Assembly: GCA_949152475.1 (NCBI GenBank)
Contig: OX424564.1
Span: forward strand, 40,050,165-40,114,164
Length of the DNA stretch: 64,000 nt
Origin: Terebella lapidaria
Taxonomy: Eukaryota > Annelida > Polychaeta > Terebellida > Terebellidae
Direction: 5' to 3'
Positions 30,400 to 42,162 of the stretch are shown piece after piece. The notes below the pieces were generated by a model, which saw nothing but the letters and a program-made list of their open reading frames with translations, made no database searches and had not been told where the DNA came from. The translations under genes and the position numbers were made by a program. The number at the start of each line of letters is the position of its first letter. Positions within the stretch are counted from its first letter, which is position 1.

Positions 30400-33132
30400 T
30401 TAGGTTACCGGACCTTTGGTCCGATAACCTATTGGCATGGCGTTGCGTCCGTCCGTCCGTCCGTCCGTCCGTCCGTCCGGCGTTAACATTTTTATCTTTA
30501 AAGTTAACGATCGAATCTTTCTGAAATTTTGCACAAAAATGCCTAAAAATATTTTGAGGAGGTACTTTTTTGTTTTTTGATTTTCGCACTTTTTTCAAAA
30601 TGGCGGCCGTTTTTGTCGAAAAACGCTCAATTTTGGACTTTGACGGCCATTTTCTCAAAAACTGTCTGATCAGTTTTGAGTTTTTGGTTTCAAAAGATTC
30701 CCCTCATATACCTCTGTGATATGTATAAGTTTGGTTGCCCTAAATTCGCCGGTTTCCGTGTGGCGGCCATTTTGAATTTTTGGCGGGTCGGCGAAAAAAA
30801 TGTTTTTCACCCCAAATCGCATTACTATCGATTTTGGGCCATTTCTAGGGCAAAAAATTTTTTTCACCCTTTGAAAAAATTTTTGGACTTTGAAAATTTT
30901 CGGCACTTTTTTCCTTCATAATGGGAGCTGTCCGGACTGTACTCATAGAACGCTTGAAGATAGAGCTTAGAAATTGGCACTTTCAAATGGGAAGTCATAT
31001 ATGGCGACTTGTGTGGTGTCCTTGAATTTGACCTTGGATGACCTTGAAAGGTCAAAACAGCCATTTTTGGGTCGAGAAATGCTCAAATTTGCACCTGGAC
31101 TGTCTTTTCTCGAAAACTGTCTGATCAGTTTTGAGATTATTGTTTCAAAATATTCCCCTTATGTACCTTTATGATGTCTATAAGTTTTGTTGCCCTTGAA
31201 TCGCCGGTCTTCGTGTGGCGGCCATTTTGAATTTTTGACGGGTCGGCGAAAAAAATTTTGTTTGCCCCAAATCGCGTTACTATTCATTTTGGGTCATTTG
31301 TAGACAAAAAAAAATTTTCACCTTTGAAAAATGTTTTGGACTTGAAAAATATTCGGCACTTTTTTCCCTCATAATGGGAGCTGCCAGGACTGTACTCATA
31401 GTACGCTTGAAGATAGAGCTTAGATATTGGCACTTTCAAATAGGAAGTCATATATAGCGATTGGGGAGGGGACCTTGAATTTGACCTTTGATGACCTTGA
31501 AAGGTCAAAACAGCCATTTTTGGGTGAAAAAATACCCAAATTTGCCTCTACAGATGAAATGCATGTAGATAGAGCTTCAGTTTGCATTATGAACTTATAG
31601 GAAGTCATATATGGAACAACTAATGATGACCTTGATTTTGACCTTGGATGACCTTGAGTGCTAAATGTCTGACTTGAAATCTTGAAAGTGGCCTCTGAAG
31701 CATAAACTTTTGCACATACAAGTTAGGATTGTGTATAAGCCTGTAAAAAAGTCGTATAAATGGCACATTTTTAGGTTACCGGACCTTTGGTCCGATAACC
31801 TACTGGCATGGCGTTGCGTCCGTCGTCCGTCCGTCCGTCCATCCGTCCGTCCGTCCGTCCGTCCGTCCGTCCGTCCGGCGTTAACATTTTTATCTTTAAA
31901 GTTAACGATCGAATCTTTCTGAAATTTTGCACAAAAATGCCTAAAAATATTTTGAGAAGGAGGTATATTTTTGTTTTTTGATTTTCGCATTTTGTTCAAA
32001 ATGGCGGCCGTTTTTGTCGAAAAACGCTCAATTTTGGACTTTGACGGCCATTTTCTCAAAAACTGTCTGATCAGTTTTGAGTTTTTGGTTTCAAAAGATT
32101 CCCCTCATATACCTCTGTGATATGTATAAGTTTGGTTGCCCTAAATCTGCCGGTTTCCGTGTGGCGGCCATTTTGAATTTTTGGCGGGTCGGCGAAAAAT
32201 TTTTTTTCGCCCCAAATAACATTACTATCCATTTTGGGCCATTTCTAGGCAAAAAAAAATTTCATCCTTTGAAAAAAAATTTGGACTTGGAAAATTTTCG
32301 GCACTTTTTTCCTTCATAATGGGAGCTGTCAGGACTGTACTCATAGAACGCTTGAAGATAGAGCTTAGAAATTGGCACTTTCAAATGGGAAGTCATATAT
32401 GGCGACTTGTGTGGTGACCTTGAATTTGACCTTGGATGACCTTGAAAGGTCAAAACAGCCATTTTGGGGTCAAAAAATGCCCAGATTTGCCTTTGTAGAT
32501 GAAATGCTTGCAGATAGAGCTCATGTTTGCATTATGAACATATAGGAAGACATATATGGCACAACTAATGATGGCCCTGAACTTGACGTCAGATGACCTT
32601 GAGTGCCAAATGTCTGACTTGGAATGTGTAAATTGACCTGAGCAGCCTAAACGATTCCACCCAACATATAGAATATCAAATGCCGCACACATACATGTAA
32701 TGGTTACATCGAAGTTCATACGGATGACCTTGATTGGTAAATCCCAAGGTCATATGTTTACACTGCGAACCTTGATTGGTAAATCTCAAGGTCTGTTACC
32801 TGCCAATGCTGCCATGACCAAACCAAAATTGTCCCGGTAACCTATCTTAGCCTTTGGGCTAATTTTTTTTTTTCACATTTTTTTAACTTGACCTTAAAGA
32901 CCTTGAAGGGCGAATTTCAAAATCTGAAATTGGCCTCTACACACGAAATACTTGTTGATAAAAACTTATATGTTTGTATTATGAACATGTATACGAAGTC
33001 ATATGCAGCATATCTGATGGTGACATTGAGATTCACAAAGATGACCTTGACTGGTAAATCTCAAAATCATATGTCACCTACAATGCTTGAAACCAAAATT
33101 GTCCGGTAACCTATCTTAGCCCTTGGGCTAAT
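30400..33132 (+). mobile_element. Family A Helentron-like element, outer copy of a nest
   Basis: The 5' end is TTAGG with hairpin GGTTACCGGACC-ttt-GGTCCGATAACC (30403-30429), then eight GTCC units. The 3' end has GTCCGGTAACCT and the hairpin TTAGCCC-tt-GGGCTAA near 33116-33131. The interior has two 'GGCGGCCATTTTGA ... CATAATGGGAGCTG' blocks. A second full family A element sits inside at 31771-32864. Confidence 0.7.
31771..32864 (+). mobile_element. Family A Helentron-like element, inner copy
   Basis: 5' hairpin GGTTACCGGACC/GGTCCGATAACC, then about twelve GTCC units. 3' end CCGGTAACCTATC and hairpin TTAGCC-ttt-GGGCTAA, finishing in a T-run. It is about 95% alike by eye to the start of the outer copy. 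Inserted in CACATTTTT / TTTTTCACATTT. Confidence 0.75.
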
Positions 33133-33512
33133 TTTTTCATAGGCAGAGCACAAAATGACAATGAACCGGTCTGATTGTGTACATATAGGAATTGATATAA
33201 GCTAAATATTCTCATGAGCTTGAATTTTACCTTTGACATTATTTTCAAGGTCAGAGCACAAATTTACTAATACATGTATCTTGTTTGTTAGCAAATTTAC
33301 GGTTTAAGAAACAAATTGTATACATTGGAAATGATATATTTGTGAATATTGTTATGACCTTGAATTTGCCCTTTGACCTCATTCTTCCTTCATAATGGTA
33401 ATTGTATGAGTATAGTCCTAGAACATTTCAAGATCAATACGACAATTTTGATGAAAAAAGTTGTTTCAAAACTAAACATTTTTCCGGTAACCTTTCTTAG
33501 CCCTTGGGCTAA
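33133..33512 (+). mobile_element. Third family A-type 3' end
   Basis: Ends CCGGTAACCTTTC with the TTAGCCC-tt-GGGCTAA hairpin at 33497-33512. No matching 5' end is seen, so the nest has two 5' ends and three 3' ends. Confidence 0.7.
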
Positions 33513-33514
33513 TT

Positions 33515-33765
33515 TTATGTTCTGAAGTAATTTTTTGGCCTTTCCAGGGAATAAATTGCACTTACAAATTCATTAATAACTATGTTCTTAAAAATTTAGA
33601 AGAGTAGCTGCACATTTGGGCCCCAAAAATCAGAACCTTTTTTTATGTTCTGAATTAATTTAGTGGCCTTCCTGGGTGTAAATTGCACTTAAAAATTCAT
33701 TGGTGATGTTCTGAAATGTTTGTAAACAAATTGTAGAAGGGAAGCTGCAAATTTGGGCCGGGGAG
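33515..33765 (+). repeat. Two-copy 128-bp direct repeat
   Basis: TTATGTTCTGAAGTAATTTT recurs as TTATGTTCTGAATTAATTTA 128 bases later, with AAATTGCACTTA and GAAGCTGC-type matches. Confidence 0.75.
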
Positions 33766-34300
33766 CTGAGGCCCACTTTACGATCTGTTGTAGCTTCCTG
33801 GTCTCTCCTGAATATACATTTCGAACGAACTCACTATGATAAATCTGTTCTCAAACATATTTCGACATCATTTTTTTTTCCAGGCATGAGGCCTGAATCC
33901 GTATCTGATTTTCCAAAAACGGGGGGACTTGACCCCAATAGCCAACACCCTACCCCCCCCCCCCAACTGCCCCTCCTCTAAATCCGCTACTGACCGAAGT
34001 CATCAAAATATATTCACTATTTTCGCGAAATACTCAACACAGGTTAAGTATTACCGATTATCCGATTTTTTTTAGAACATCATACTTTTGTGAAATTTAT
34101 GCCTAGATATTTTGTCGGGGGGGGGGGGGGGGGGGGCAGATATAAATTAATGTTATCAATTTTTTTTTGAAATTTTATGCACAGCAAAAGGCAAAACAGC
34201 TGTAACACATCTTTTTGAAGAAGAAAAATGACCTAGTCCGAAAAACAATATGAACGACGAACACTGCATGTCCGGGAGACGGACGAGAGAATGGAGGCCG
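33766..34300. other. No supported gene; poly-C and poly-G runs
   Basis: C run near 33953-33963 and G run near 34119-34136. No frame with content. Confidence 0.5.
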
Positions 34301-34301
34301 T

Positions 34302-34336
34302 GGTATGGTATACTGCTCCTTGAAGACGCCCATTTA
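34302..34336 (+). repeat. 38-bp minisatellite, single unit left of family D copy 1
   Basis: GGTATACTGCTCCTTGAAGA, then CGCCCATTTA. It matches the units at 36755-36867 and 40008-40239. Confidence 0.7.
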
Positions 34337-36754
34337 TTGTATCCCCCGAACAGAGTTCGGCGGATACTATGGATTTGGCTTCGTCGTCCGCGTCCGCGTC
34401 CGCGTCCGTGTCCGCGTCCTCGTCCGCAGAGATTTTCTTGTGAACGCGCTACAGGCCGCAATTCTCACCCGATCACCATTATTTTTTGCAGGCACATATA
34501 TAATGGTAAGATCCCGACAGCAATCGATTTTGGTTGTCGTGGCAACTGAATTGGTCGTTTGGGGACACATTTTGCATTGAAAACAGCCTGTTTGAGACAC
34601 ATGGCTTGTGAACGCGCTACAGGCCGCAATTCTCACTCGATCACCATTATTTTTTGCAGGCACATATATTATGGTAAGATCCCGACACCAATCGATTTTG
34701 GTTGCCGTGGCAACTGAATTTGTCGTTTGGGGACACATTTTGCATTGAAAACAGCCTGTTTGAGACACATGGCTTGTGAACGCTCTACAGATGGCAATTT
34801 TTGACAAATCTCGATAATATTCGGAAGTGTTGTTGGGAAGGGCTGTCACACGAAACCAATCGTTTTTTAGAATGATCATATAAATATTAATATGTTAACA
34901 GCCTAACTTATTACAGAATTTTGAAATATCCATTTTGACATGTACGATCATTCCAATAGCCTGTACAATGGAAGGTAATGACACTGGTTTCTTGTTCAGA
35001 ATGGAGAACTGAAGTTTTCAGTGAAAACAGGACCATATTACTGAATAAGTTAACATTAGTTTTAATAGTTAAGTCTATTATTGTCCACAATAAAAATAGT
35101 TAAGACGAGAAACGTTTATTATTAAGCTCAACAAGGTAAAGGTTTTGTCCAGTACAGATTTCATGGGTGTAACTGAATAAGTTAACATTATTTTTACTAG
35201 TTAAGTCTATTATTGACCACAATAAAAATAGTTAAGACAAGAAATATTTATTATTAACCTCAACAAGGTAAATGTTTTGTCCAGTACAAATTTCATTGGT
35301 GTAACCGAATAAGTTAACATTATTTTCACTAGTTAAGTCTATTATTGACCACAATAAAAATAGTTAAGTCCATTATTGACCACAATAAAAATAGTTAAGA
35401 CAAGAAATATTTATTATTGGGCTCAACAAGGTGAAAGTATATCCAGTACAGATTTTATGGCTGTGACCAAATAAGTTAACATTATTTTTTTGCTAGTTGA
35501 GTCTATTGTTTATCACAATAGCTTTTTATGAAAACATTGATCAACTTTTACTTTGAATTTCAACTTGAGACCATGTTTGGCACAAATTATGAGTTAAAAT
35601 ATAACTTATGGTGAAAAATTCGATCTGGCTCCAATTTCGTCATCTTGAAATGCAGTTTTGGTCAACTTTTACTTTGAATTTCAACTTGAAAGCATGTTTG
35701 GCACATATTATAAGTCGAAATATAACTTATGGTGAAAAGTTCGATCTGGCTCCATTTTCGTCATCTTGAAATGCAGTTTTGGTCAATTTTTAGTTTGAAT
35801 TTCAACTTGAAAGCATGTTTGGCACATATTATAAGTCGAAATATAACTTATGGTGAAAAGTTCGATCTGGCTCCATTTTCGTCATCTTGAAATGCAGTTT
35901 TGGTCAATTTTTAGTTTGAATTTCAACTTGAAACCAAGTTTGGCACATATTATGAGTTGAAATATAACTTATGATGAAAAGTTCGATCTGGCTCCAATTT
36001 CTTCATCTTGAAATGCAGTTTTGGTAAACTTTTAGCCTGAATTTCAACTTGAAACCAAGCTTGGCACATCTTATGAGTTGAAATATAACTTATGACGAAA
36101 AGTTCTATCTGGCTCCAATTTCGTTATCTTGAAATGCAGTTTTGGTCAACTTTTACATTGAATTTCAACTTAATACCAAGTTTGGCACATATCATGGGTT
36201 GAAATATAACTCATGGCGAAAAGTTTGATCTGGCTCCAATTTTGTCATATTGAAATGCAGTTTTGATTAACTTTTACTTTGAATTTCAACTTGGAACCAT
36301 GTTTGGCACATACATGTATTATGAGTCGAAATATAACTTATGGTGAGAAGTTCAATCTGGCTCCAATTTCGTCATCTTGAAATGCATTTTTGGTCAAATT
36401 TTATTTTGAATTTCAACTTGGAACCAAGTTTGTAAAATATTCTGAGTTGAAATATAAATAGGTGAAAAGATTGATCTATCTGTATTTTCATTATTTTATC
36501 AAACATGTCGAATGGAAATTCATATAAAGAGATTTCAGTGGTGATTTTGAATTCGACCTTCAATAACCTCGGAAAATCAGTGCAGCAATTTTGGTGGGGA
36601 AAAGAACACAGTTGTGACTTGAGATTTAACATTTCTCTGGTAATCTTTTTTAGCCCTTGCTCTAGTTTTTCACACTTGATATATTTGGGGAAACAAAGAT
36701 AATAGGGCGACGGGGGATACACCCAAGCGGTCGTAGGCGACCGGAAGCGTCTAG
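34337..36754 (+). mobile_element. Family D Helentron-like element, copy 1
   Basis: 5' hairpin GTATCCCCCGAAC-aga-GTTCGGCGGATAC at 34339-34367, then a TCCGCGTCCGCG tract. The 3' part has CGGGGGATAC at 36711-36720 (inverse of the 5' GTATCCCCCG), the hairpin CGGTCG-tagg-CGACCG, and terminal GCGTCTAG at 36754. The core holds three repeat blocks: ~168-bp units (34434-34800), ~112-bp units with ATAAAAATAGTTAAG (34990-35520), and ~121-bp units with ATGCAGTTTTGGTCAA (35525-36460). No coding capacity: the 170-codon minus frame at 34367 is repeat translation. Confidence 0.8.
36637..36667 (+). repeat. Decayed family A-type 3' end inside family D copy 1
   Basis: CTCTGGTAATCTTTTTTAGC followed by CCTTGCTCTAGTTTTT mirrors family A's CCGGTAACCTATCTTAGCCC end. 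It stands about 44 bases before the family D arm. The same stretch is at 39415-39445 and at 14050. Confidence 0.65.
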
Positions 36755-36867
36755 TTTAAGGGGTAATACTGCTTTTCAAAGACGCCCATTTATTTGAGGG
36801 GTAATACTGCTTCTCAAATACGCCCATTTATTTAAGGGGTATACTGCTCATCAAAGACGCACGTTTA
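36755..36867 (+). repeat. 38-bp minisatellite between the two family D copies
   Basis: Three units of TTTAAGGGGTAATACTGCTT plus CTCAAAGACGCCCAT. Both family D elements are inserted in TTTA of such a unit. Confidence 0.85.
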
Positions 36868-39540
36868 TTGTATCCCCCGAACAAAGTTCGGCGGATACTA
36901 TGGATTTGGCTTCGTCGTCCGCGTCTGCGTCTGCAGAGATTTTCTTGTGAACGCGCTACAGGCCGCAATTCTCACCGGATCACCATTATTTTTCGCAGGC
37001 ACATATATAATGGTAAGATCCCGACACCAATCGATTTTGGTTGCCGTGGCAACTGAATTGGTCGTTTGGGGACACATTTTGCATTGAAAACAGCCTGTTT
37101 GAGACACATGGCTTGTGAACACGCTACAGGCCGCAATTCTCAACCGATCACCATTATGTTTCGCAGACACATATATTATGGTAAGATCCCGACACCAATC
37201 GATTTTGGTTGCCGTGGTAACTGAATTGGTCGTTTGGGAACACATTTTGCATTGAAAACAGCCTGTTTGAGACACATGGCTTGTGAACGCTCTACAGATG
37301 GCAATTTTTGACGAATCTCGATAATATTTGGAAGTGTTGTTGGGAAGGGCTGTCACACGAAACCAATCGTTTTTTAGAATGATCATATAAATATTAATAT
37401 GTTAACAGCCTAACTTATTACAGAATTTTGAAATATCCATTTTGACATGTACGATCATTCCAATAGCCTGCACAATGGAAGGTAATGACACTGGTTTCTT
37501 GTTCAGAATGGAGAACTGAAGTTTTCAGTGAAAACAGGACAATATTACTGAATAAGTTAACATTAGTTTCACTAGTTAAGTCTATTATTGTCCACAATAA
37601 AAATAGTTAAGACGAGAAACGTTTATTATTAAGCTCAACAAGGTAAAGGTTTTGTCCAGTACAGATTTCATGGGTGTAACTGAATAAGTTAACATTATTT
37701 TTAATAGTTAAGTCTATTAATGAATACAATAAAAATAGTTAAGACAAGAAATATTTATTATTAACCTCAACAAGGTAAATGTTTTGTCCAGTACAAATTT
37801 CATTGGTGTAACCGAATAAGTTAACATTATTTTCACTAGTTAAGTCTATTATTGACCACAATAAAAATAGTTAAGTCTATTATTGACCACAATAAAAATA
37901 GTTAAGATGAGAAATATTTATTATTAAGCTCAACAAGGTGAAAGTATGTCCAGTACAGATTTCATGGGTGTACTGAATAAGTTAACATTATTTTTACTAG
38001 TTGAGTCTATTATTGACCACAATAAAAATAGTTAAGACAAGAAATATTTATTATTGGGCTCAACAAGGTAAAGATTCTGTCCAGTAGACATTTTATGTCT
38101 GTAACCAAACAAGTTGACATTTATTTTGCTAGTTAGGTCTATTATTGACCTCAATAAAAATAGTTAAGATGAGAAACAATTATTATTGAACTCAACAAGG
38201 TTAAGGTTTTGTCCGGTAGAAATTTCTGGGTGTAACCGAATAAGTTAACTTTATATTTACATGTTAAGTCTATTATTGACCACAATGAAAATAGTTAAGA
38301 CAAGAAATATTTATTATTGGGCTCAACAAGGTGAAGGCTTTGTCCAGTAGAGATTTTATGGCTGTGACCAAATAAGTTAACATTATTTTTTTGCTAGTTA
38401 AGTCTATTATTGATCACAATAGCTTTTTATGAAAACATTGATCAACTTTTACTTTGAATTTCAACTTGAGACCATGTTTGGCACAAATTATGAGTTAAAA
38501 TATAACTTATGGTGAAAAGTTCGATCTGGCTCCATTTTCGTCATCTTGAAATGCAGTTTTGGTCAATTTTTAGTTTGAATTTCAACTTGAAACCAAGTTT
38601 GGCACATATTATGAGTTAAAATATAACTTATGATGAAAAGTTCTATCTGGCTCCAATTTCTTCATCTTGAAATGCAGTTTTAGTAAACTTTTAGCTTGAA
38701 TTTCAACTTGAAACCAAGTTTGGCACATATTATGAGTTAAAATATAACTTATGATGAAAAGTTTTATCTGGCTCCAATTTCGTCATCTTGAAATGCAGTT
38801 TTGGTCAATTTTTACATTGAATTTCAACTTAATACCAAGTTTGGCACATATGATGAGTTGAAATATAACTCATGGCGAAAAGTTTGATCTGGCTCCAATT
38901 TCGTCATCTTGAAATGCAGTTTTGGTCAACTTTTAGTTTGAATTCCAACTTGAAATCAAGTTGGGCAGGTATTATGAGTTAAAATATAACTCATGACGAA
39001 AAGTTTGATCTGGCTCCAATTTTGTCATCTTGAAATGCAGTTTTTATTAACTTTTACTTTGAATTTCAACTTGAAAGCATGTTTGGCACATACATGTATT
39101 ATGAGTCGAAATATAACCTATGGTGAGAAGTTCAATCTGGCTCCAATTTCGTCATCTTGAAATGCATTTTTGGTCATATTTTACTTTGAATTTCAACTTG
39201 GAACCAAGTTTGTAAAATATTCTGAGTTGAAATATAAATAGGTGAAAAGATTGATCTATCTGTACTTTCGTTATTTTATCAAACATGTCGAAATGGAAAT
39301 TCTTATAAAGAGATTTCAGTGGTGATTTTGAATTCGACCTTCAATGACCTCGGAAAATCAGTGCAGCAATTTTGGTGGGGAAAGTAAACAGTTGTGACTT
39401 GAGATTTAACATTTCTCTGGTAATCTTTTTTAGCCCTTGCTCTAGTTTTTCACACTTGACAATGATATATTTAGGGCAACAGAGATGATAGGGCTACGGG
39501 GGATACACCCAAGCGGTCGTAGGCGACCGGAAGCGTCTAG
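36868..39540 (+). mobile_element. Family D Helentron-like element, copy 2
   Basis: Same ends as copy 1: GTATCCCCCGAAC-aaa-GTTCGGCGGATAC, CGGGGGATAC, CGGTCG-tagg-CGACCG and CTAG at 39537-39540. It carries more ~112-bp core units than copy 1, and a shorter CCGCG tract. Close similarity and identical orientation suggest either two insertions in the same minisatellite or a tandem duplication. Confidence 0.8.
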
Positions 39541-39612
39541 TTTAAGGGGTAATACTGCTTCTCAAATACACCCATTTATTCAAAGGGCAAAACTGCTTAT
39601 CAAAGACGCCCA
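39541..39612 (+). repeat. 38-bp minisatellite right of family D copy 2
   Basis: Two diverged units (TTTAAGGGGTAATACTGCTT, then AAAGGGCAAAACTGCTTATC). Confidence 0.75.
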
Positions 39613-39877
39613 CAACTTACAAATTCATAAGTTGTAGAGTGCCTCACTACCAATCATTTATTAAAAAAAAAAACACCGACATTTACTTATCGTTATTTAT
39701 TAAGGTTAACAGTCTACTGACTCTCACTCCACAACTTGTGCTGCAACCAATGTACATTCCAAAACATGTTACAAACGTTAACATCATTAGCCTATAATGT
39801 ACCTCCAATGATCAATCTGTATGTATCATATGTAAATAGTTTAATGCAGCAGCACGAATAAATTCTATCTCCCCATC
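39602..39877 (+). other. Unassigned; possible retroposon tail
   Basis: AACTTACAAATTCATAAGTT forms a small hairpin at 39605-39624. The end ACGAATAAATTCTATCT passes into an ATCT repeat, as some LINE or SINE tails do. Not firm. Confidence 0.3.
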
Positions 39878-40004
39878 TATCTATCTATCTCCCCCCCATC
39901 TATCTCCCCATCTATCTATCTATCTATCTATCTCCCCATCCATCTCCCCATCTATCCATCCATCTCCCCATCCATCCATCCATCTATCTATCCATCTATC
40001 TATT
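39878..40004 (+). repeat. (ATCT)n / (ATCC)n microsatellite
   Basis: Runs of CTATCTATCTATCTATC mixed with CCATCCATCC and CCCC. Confidence 0.95.
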
Positions 40005-40007
40005 TAT

Positions 40008-40239
40008 TTAAGGGGTAATATTGTTCATCAAAGACGCCCATTTGTTTAAGGGGGTAATACTGCTCCTTGAAGACGCCCTTTTATTTAAGGGGTAATACTG
40101 TTCCTGAAAGACGCCCATTTATTTTAGGGGTATGCTGCTCCTCAAAGACGCTCATTTGTTTAGGGGGGTAATACTGTTCATTAAAGACGCCCATTTATTT
40201 AAGGGGGTAATACTGCTACTCAAAGACGCCCATTTATTC
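40008..40239 (+). repeat. 38-bp minisatellite, six units
   Basis: Six units of TTTAAGGGGGTAATACTGCT plus CCTCAAAGACGCCCA, 37-40 bases each. Confidence 0.9.
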
Positions 40240-40331
40240 ATTCATTCATACACATTTCCAATTCTCATCGGATACATGAAAATGCAGCATAATATACCTG
40301 AGCCAGTATGACTATAATCTGACATGTTCAC

Positions 40332-40363
40332 CCAATGAAACGGTGAAAAAAATGAGTATAAAA
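40332..40363 (+). promoter_or_regulatory. CCAAT and TATA boxes, candidate promoter
   Basis: CCAAT at 40332-40336 and TATAAAA at 40357-40363. A start near 40390 is predicted. A donor-like GTGAGT follows at 40554, and another at 41180 after a second possible first exon. Either could feed the exon at 41965. Motif evidence only. Confidence 0.3.
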
Positions 40364-41964
40364 CACGGCCGTCTGGCCTACAAAAATAGACCTACAGAAA
40401 TAGGAGAACTATTTTGGATAACTTTTTTGGAACTAGTTTCTGTCCTCGCTCTTGTACACACGCCACCATTCGTGTCGCCATAAATGGTTGGAACCGGGCC
40501 AAAGTTACACCTGGAAACAGTATATTGTGCGCCCAGATTTTTATACGAAAACTGTGAGTGATATTGTGAATGACCAGTGTGTTAATAGCTGTATACCGAT
40601 AAGATATTGGAATAATATACTAGTACCTGGATTAGTAATCTATTTTCAAGTTTCAAGTTCAACACAAAAATTATGATTTTGTGAATAACTTTGTTTTGCA
40701 TCATTCGATCAGTTTTTCTTCAAAATTTCAGACTTCTATCTTGAAAACTAAAAAAAGTCATCTCCCCATTATTAACTTTGGGTCCCAAATGAGATCAAAT
40801 GAATTCTGGCAAATTTGGGAATCTCATGATTTTTACGCCGATGGTGACTGTACTATACTAGTTGTGGTGTTTGTGAATCAGAAAACTTACGGGTGTATTC
40901 TGATCAGTAGTCTAACTCAAATAGACAAAATGATATCGGCTTAAACCGCGCGCCTGCAGATAAACGATAGTCATAAAAGATCACTTTTATACGTACAATA
41001 AAAACTCGACTGTCTGCCCATCGAACGTCCCGGACTTCATGAGATTCGGGGGAAGTGCGCGCTCGAACTCCAGCCACATCTCAAGCAAGCGAGTGGTTTA
41101 TTAGTTTTGTGATTAGGATTTGGCGGCAACACTGTGTTGTATACAGTTGCTGTGCTTCGGATAATAGTTACTTCCAACCGTGAGTTTTGTGTTGTTGTTT
41201 TTTTCTTTTCTTTTCGATAATGGTTATTATCATTATATTATATATAATGGGAAATGTGCTTGCCAGTAGAAGTAAAACAGACACGTCCAGACGTGTACAT
41301 ACAAGTATTGATATTTATCATTTAGCCACATGCTGGAATGTCGGGGTCAATATAGCTCTTATGTTCTGAATCAATGTTATGTACACATGTTTACTGCGAA
41401 TAGTTAAATCGTAAAATTGCCTATATCATTCAGCCGCACACCTGTATCCGTATGGTGCAATCGTTATAACTCCAAATCTGTTCCTATTCTCAAATATGAC
41501 TTCATTTCGAAACAAGTAAAAGTACCACTGAAATGTTCATCTGCCGTGACAAAGTCTACAATATATAGCCAGAGATCAAAACTGACTGTGCAATATCATC
41601 AATTATTATTTATTACAATACTAATATCCTATTGCATGCGAAAGTCCAATACCATTAATGCTTGGTCGATGCATACAATAACATAATATGTAACAACTGG
41701 TATATATCAGTTATTGTATGACACATTTGATATGCCGGTATAAGCACAAACTTATATTACCCTGTAATACCAATACCCACATAATTGATACGATAGGTCA
41801 ACATTGTTCTGATATATTGGACTTTTATGTGCACTATTAAAACGGATTATAACCACTGGTGAGGAGAGTGTTACGTAACTAACTTGTATTATCATTTAAA
41901 ATTCATTTCTAATCATAAATATTCCATCTAAGCATACCGAGGTAGATCTAGTGACATCTTTCAG

Positions 41965-42126
41965 GCATTCTTCGTCCAGCGCCGGGATGAGCTACCGTAG
42001 TTATTACTACTCGAGCTACAGTTCCAGTCGTGACCGGCCGCGGAGTTACCAGGGCCACAGTCTCGGTCAGTATGGGAGAAGTCTGGACCCTCAGCCCGGC
42101 AGTTACCTGGCTCGATACGGTATCAG
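41965..42126 (+). CDS. Candidate first coding exon of an unrecognised host gene (ATG at 41987)
   Basis: An acceptor CATCTTTCAG ends at 41964 and a strong donor CAG/GTAAGA begins at 42127. Between them, ATG at 41987, in a good context (GCCGGGATGA), opens 46 codons plus 2 bases: MSYRSYYYSSYSSSRDRP, then RSYQGHSLGQYGRSLDPQPG and SYLARYGI. The frame is also open back to the acceptor. The head is rich in Ser, Tyr and Arg and balanced in G+C, unlike the AT-rich, repeat-filled surroundings. A Ser/Tyr/Arg-rich head recalls the N-terminal heads of intermediate filament proteins, but 46 residues cannot prove it. No second exon could be found in the window. It is too short to show up as a long open frame. 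Confidence 0.55.
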
Positions 42127-42162
42127 GTAAGATCGAAAAAAAACAATCTCATATACAAGAAT

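Noticed and set aside
34367-34879. 170-codon minus-strand frame, and its like at 36898-37386
   Set aside because: Three-fold repeat translation of the 168-bp units in family D; the Arg/Thr run is the CCGCG tract.
40452-40676. 74-codon frame as a small protein downstream of the TATA box
   Set aside because: No recognisable content; a donor-like GTGAGT interrupts it, so a 5' untranslated exon is as likely.
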